In this document: in pieces, positions 45,504 to 48,488 of the stretch
Position numbering within the stretch: the first letter of the stretch is position 1
Layout: each line of letters begins with the position of its first letter
Assembly (NCBI GenBank): GCA_003278525.1
Contig: QCEQ01000010.1
Span: 1-48,488 of the forward strand
Reading direction: 5' to 3'
DNA: 48,488 bases
Source: Prochlorococcus sp. AG-355-P16
GTDB taxonomy: Bacteria; Cyanobacteriota; Cyanobacteriia; PCC-6307; Cyanobiaceae
Translations under genes and position numbers: made by a program
Notes under the pieces: model-generated
The model's input: only the letters and a program-made list of their open reading frames with translations
Told to the model about the DNA's origin: nothing
Database searches by the model: none

Positions 45504-46569
45504 TAATATATCTTTTAGTTTTTCAGATTACGCAAAAAATAAGCCATTTCGAGAAGTCTTACCTTGGATAGGGGGCGACTTACAAACTTTGAGAGATACT
45601 TTTGTTATTGATTTTGGTAAATCAAAAAAAAATAAAAAAATATTCTTTCCGATTAATAAAATTCTTTCTAAAAAATTTGAATGTGATTATCTTTTAGGTT
45701 TTTTAGAATTACCTGAAAACTTAAACTCACTTAGGGGTTTTGTAATCGTAACACATGGTTTAGGGGGCTCAACTAAACGGTTTGGTTTAAGAAGAATATC
45801 TAGGAAATTAGCAAATAATGGTTTTGTAGTTCTTAAATTAAATCTAAGAGGATCTGGATCAGCGAGATATTTAGCAAAAGGAAATTATTGTGCTAGATGC
45901 TCCAGTGATGTTATTTCAGCAATTAATTATTTTAAAAAATTCATTAACTTAGAATTTAAAAAGCTCATTAAGATGAATAATCTTCCAATTTACGGAGTTG
46001 GATTATCTTTAGGCGGAACAATTCTTTTAAATGCCTGCTTAGATTACGATAAAAACAAAGGAGAAAAACTTTTAGATGGCCTTGCCTGCGTGAGTACCCC
46101 TTTAGATTTATCTTCATGCAGTCTCTGTATTGAAAAACCTAGAAATTCTATCTACCAAAAATGGTTACTTCACCGCTTAAAAAATCAATTATGGGAGGGA
46201 TTTAATGATGAAGGCAAACTCCTTGATAACGAGAAATTAAGAATAAAAATTAGAAATTTAAAAAGTATAAGAGAATTTGATCAGAAATTTACAGCTCCTA
46301 GTTGGGGATTTAATTCTTTAGAGGATTATTATATTAAAGCTTCTCCAATATTTAGAATCCAAAACTCAATAAAAAAATTACCTCCAATGCTTTTTATTCA
46401 TGCCAAGGATGATCCCTGGGTTCCATATAAGGATACTTTGAATTTAAGAAAAGAATCTATTGATAAATTTACTATTTTAATAACTGAAAAAGGAGGTCAT
46501 AATGGTTTTCATTCGATTAATGGCTGCTGGTCAGACGAAGTCGTAAAGAACTGGTTTATGAGTATTTAG
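45484..46569 (+). CDS. YheT-like alpha/beta hydrolase
   Basis: The protein carries ITHGLGGSTKR-like VTHGLGGSTKRF, LNLRGSG, nucleophile elbow GVGLSLGGTIL and the C-terminal His in EKGGHNGFHSI, typical of the YheT/embryogenesis-associated subgroup of hydrolases. The longest frame starts at TTG 45484, 20 bases inside pntB. The natural N-terminus (SFSFSDYAKNKPFREVLPWI) begins after ATA 45508-45510, ten bases downstream of GGGGAG (45492-45497), so the true start is uncertain. The stop overlaps the convergent gene at 46556. Substrate unknown. Confidence 0.85.
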   Translation: MELGRNNNISFSFSDYAKNKPFREVLPWIGGDLQTLRDTFVIDFGKSKKNKKIFFPINKILSKKFECDYLLGFLELPENLNSLRGFVIVTHGLGGSTKRFGLRRISRKLANNGFVVLKLNLRGSGSARYLAKGNYCARCSSDVISAINYFKKFINLEFKKLIKMNNLPIYGVGLSLGGTILLNACLDYDKNKGEKLLDGLACVSTPLDLSSCSLCIEKPRNSIYQKWLLHRLKNQLWEGFNDEGKLLDNEKLRIKIRNLKSIREFDQKFTAPSWGFNSLEDYYIKASPIFRIQNSIKKLPPMLFIHAKDDPWVPYKDTLNLRKESIDKFTILITEKGGHNGFHSINGCWSDEVVKNWFMSI

Positions 46570-46900
46570 GACTATTTAAAAATGGTGTTTTTTTAAAAAT
46601 CCATTTTTCTATTGGCTTACCGTTAATAATATGTGAGGTAAAAATTTCTGAAATTTTTTCTGGAGAAACTTTCTCATACCAAATACCATCAGGCCAAATA
46701 AGAAGAATTGGGCCGTTTTTACATACCCTTAAACAGTCAGCTTTTGATCTTAATATATGAACGTTTTTTGTAGAGGGATCATTCTCAAATTTTTTTAAAG
46801 TCTTTTTCAGACATTCCCATGTTTTTTGTCCTTCATTGCCTTTAAAGCATTTCTGTTTTGTAGGTGTTGCGCAAAGTAGAAGATGCTTTTTAATATTCAC
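46556..46900 (-). CDS. Thioredoxin-like [2Fe-2S] ferredoxin-family protein
   Basis: The 114-aa protein has cysteines C10 and C18 (LLLCATPTKQKCF) and C56 and C60 (ADCLRVCKNGPILLIWPDGI), followed by WYEKVSPE. This is the cluster pattern of thioredoxin-fold [2Fe-2S] proteins (as in Aquifex Fd4 and NuoE relatives). It likely transfers electrons or stores a cluster. The stop is inside the convergent YheT-like gene (14-bp overlap). It lies two bases downstream of dxr, so the two are probably cotranscribed. Confidence 0.85.
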   Translation of the reverse strand: MNIKKHLLLCATPTKQKCFKGNEGQKTWECLKKTLKKFENDPSTKNVHILRSKADCLRVCKNGPILLIWPDGIWYEKVSPEKISEIFTSHIINGKPIEKWIFKKTPFLNSPKYS

Positions 46901-46902
46901 TT

Positions 46903-48132
46903 TTATCCAATACTTACATATTTTTTCCCTTTTTTAATTTCTTGCTTAACAAAAAGTCTGGCCCAATTGTCTACTTCAAGAATATCCTCCAATTCGGGAC
47001 TCAAATTCAAATTCTCCATATGTGATTCACAAGCTTTACTTATAAATGTTGGAATTTCTTGAAAAGAAATTTTTTCTTTAAGGAATTGTTCAACAGCCAT
47101 TTCATTAGCAGCATTTAAGACTGCAGGCATAGTCCCAGAAGATTTACCGGCGGCATAGGCAAGTCCCATGCATGGATATTTAAACTCGTCTGGCTCTTTA
47201 AAAGTTAATTTTCCAATTTCACTTAGGTTTAATCTTTTCCAATTTGTTTTAAATCTTTCAGGCCAACTCATCGCATATAAAATGGGTAGTTTCATATCTG
47301 GCCAACCTAATTGAGCTAATACTGAAGAATCTTCCATCTCAATCATTGAATGAATAATACTTTGAGGGTGGATAACTATTTCGATATTTTCGTAAGAGGT
47401 CCCAAATAAATAATGAGCTTCTATAACTTCTAATCCTTTATTCATAAGAGTTGCAGAATCTACAGTTATTTTTTTTCCCATATCCCAATTAGGATGTGAA
47501 GTCGCATCTTCCACAGTGACATGCTTTAAATCCTCAACGGCCCAATCTCTGAAAGCACCACCAGAAGCTGTTAAATGTATAGCTTTTAAACCCTTAGGCA
47601 TCTCTCCTGTTGAAAAATCTGCATTTTCATAATTAGGTAATCCTTGTAAGCATTGAAAGATAGCAGAGTGTTCTGAATCAGCAGGTAAAAGCCTGCTATT
47701 ATTTTTCTTTAATGCAGGAATAACAATTGGTCCTGCAGCAATTAAAGTTTCTTTGTTAGCAAGTGCAATATTTTTCCCCGCATTAATTGCTGACATTGTT
47801 GGAATTAAGCCTGCACAGCCTACTATCCCTGTTACCACAGTATCTGCCTTGTCCCATGCTGCAACTGCGTTAATCCCCTGCTTCCCACCTAAAACCAATG
47901 GAGCATCATCCAAATCTAAGTTATTAATATTTTCTTTTAAATCTTCTATAAGACTTTCATCATCAATTGCAACTACCTCTGGTTTATGTGTTTTAACTTG
48001 TTCAGTTAATAAATTAATATTTCTTCCTGCGGAAAGAGCTACGGCTTTAAACTTATCAGGCTGCTCACTAGCTATTTCGAGAGTTTGAGTCCCAATTGAA
48101 CCAGTAGAACCGAGCACAGTAATGTATTTCAA
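46903..48132 (-). CDS. dxr: 1-deoxy-D-xylulose 5-phosphate reductoisomerase
   Basis: The 409-aa protein has the NADPH motif GSTGSIG (8-14), [11 protein letters not shown], the metal/substrate region [47 protein letters not shown] and [11 protein letters not shown]. It makes 2-C-methyl-D-erythritol 4-phosphate, the committed step of non-mevalonate isoprenoid synthesis that feeds carotenoids and phytol. The start is ATG 48132. Confidence 0.97.
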   Translation of the reverse strand: MKYITVLGSTGSIGTQTLEIASEQPDKFKAVALSAGRNINLLTEQVKTHKPEVVAIDDESLIEDLKENINNLDLDDAPLVLGGKQGINAVAAWDKADTVVTGIVGCAGLIPTMSAINAGKNIALANKETLIAAGPIVIPALKKNNSRLLPADSEHSAIFQCLQGLPNYENADFSTGEMPKGLKAIHLTASGGAFRDWAVEDLKHVTVEDATSHPNWDMGKKITVDSATLMNKGLEVIEAHYLFGTSYENIEIVIHPQSIIHSMIEMEDSSVLAQLGWPDMKLPILYAMSWPERFKTNWKRLNLSEIGKLTFKEPDEFKYPCMGLAYAAGKSSGTMPAVLNAANEMAVEQFLKEKISFQEIPTFISKACESHMENLNLSPELEDILEVDNWARLFVKQEIKKGKKYVSIG

Positions 48133-48214
48133 TTTTCTCTGATATTTCTAATATCTTCCCATTTAAAGGTGTATTTAAAAAACAAAAATTTCAAATTGGT
48201 TTTTTTCTTAAAAT

Positions 48215-48488
48215 TTAGACCCTTATCCATGTTGTTATGTCCTTGGATTGATCAATAAGTTCAATACCTTTTTCTTTTAACAAATTCCTAATTTCATCGG
48301 CCTTCGTATAATTCTTTTCTTTTTTTGCTTTCAATCTTTCATTAATAAGTATTGATATTTCATCTTCATTTATTTTACTTTCTTTTACTAAAACCTCTTT
48401 TTTAAGACCAAGTACCTCAGTCAACTTTTCAAGAGTTTGAAAATTCTCAAGTAGAAAGAATTTTTCATTTAGGTCTATTTTAAAACCT
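48215..48488 (-). CDS. cysS: Cysteinyl-tRNA synthetase, C-terminal end (partial)
   Basis: The minus-strand frame is open to the right edge, so the gene begins outside the window. The visible end (about 90 codons) includes LTEVLGLKKEVLVKES, LINERLKAKKEKNYTKADEI and RNLLKEKGIELIDQ. The 'R..AK..K.y..AD.IR..L...GI.l.D' end is that of CysRS. It ends with TTWIRV. dxr lies 82 bases downstream on the same strand. Confidence 0.88.
   Translation of the reverse strand, partial: GFKIDLNEKFFLLENFQTLEKLTEVLGLKKEVLVKESKINEDEISILINERLKAKKEKNYTKADEIRNLLKEKGIELIDQSKDITTWIRV

Overview
The window is a very AT-rich chromosomal piece of a marine picocyanobacterium. Its gene content and order, reduced intergenic spaces and tiny photosystem/cytochrome genes point to a high-light-type Prochlorococcus. 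Supporting items are overlapping psbD-psbC, ycf4, ycf39, a 32-residue petM, a thioredoxin reductase-thioredoxin fusion (NTRC), three-gene pntAA-pntAB-pntB, flavodoxin, a FutA/IdiA-type iron-binding protein and a Yfr2-like RNA. Species or strain cannot be fixed from the sequence alone. All functions below are read from motifs and family knowledge; no searches were run.

Layout. 0-1.7 kb: 3' end of a sugar-nucleotide epimerase/reductase gene, tRNA-Arg(TCT), an HTH-containing protein and a LapA-like membrane protein. 1.7-14.2 kb: housekeeping genes, mostly on the minus strand: rsmI, cysQ (plus strand), pnp, rpsN, a site-2 protease, serS, a Ycf46-like AAA ATPase, then yidC-PH domain-rnpA-rpmH (the usual oriC-side translation/membrane insertion cluster), a DUF2808 protein, aroH and sppA. 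14.2-18.1 kb: plus-strand EamA exporter, GT4 glycosyltransferase and ArnT-like GT39 transferase (envelope glycosylation). 18.1-24.2 kb: small conserved genes of mostly unknown role with an AEC permease, a SemiSWEET-like protein, flavodoxin, DUF3386, a methyltransferase, an MIF-like tautomerase and DUF1824. 24.2-26.5 kb: glyQ, the iron-binding protein gene and tRNA-Ser(CGA).

26.5-30.4 kb is the accessory part of the window. Downstream of tRNA-Ser lies an 18-nt near-copy of the tRNA 3' end 257 bp away (an attachment-site-like footprint). The same segment holds a 55-aa minus-strand ORF that runs through this copy, a 52-aa ORF with a strong Shine-Dalgarno and a CP12-like C-terminal cysteine motif, a Yfr2-type small RNA with a clean terminator, and a small reading frame that looks broken by one base. 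A VTT/DedA-like membrane protein and a large outer-membrane beta-barrel protein follow.

30.4-48.5 kb returns to core genes: ferredoxin-cobQ, maf, psbC/psbD (overlapping by 17 bp), ycf4 with a cyclophilin lipoprotein, ilvH, an alpha/beta hydrolase, petM, ycf39, infA, ntrC-type trxB, the proton-translocating transhydrogenase operon, a YheT-like hydrolase, a thioredoxin-like [2Fe-2S] protein, dxr, and the 3' end of cysS.

The most unusual sequence-level observations are genes whose natural N-terminus lies upstream of the first ATG/GTG/TTG. The cyclophilin lipoprotein appears to start at ATA behind a good Shine-Dalgarno, where one G-to-A change would explain both the ATA start and the TAA stop of ycf4. 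The AEC permease appears to start at ATT. The YheT-like hydrolase may also start at ATA. I found no CRISPR array, transposase or intact integrase.
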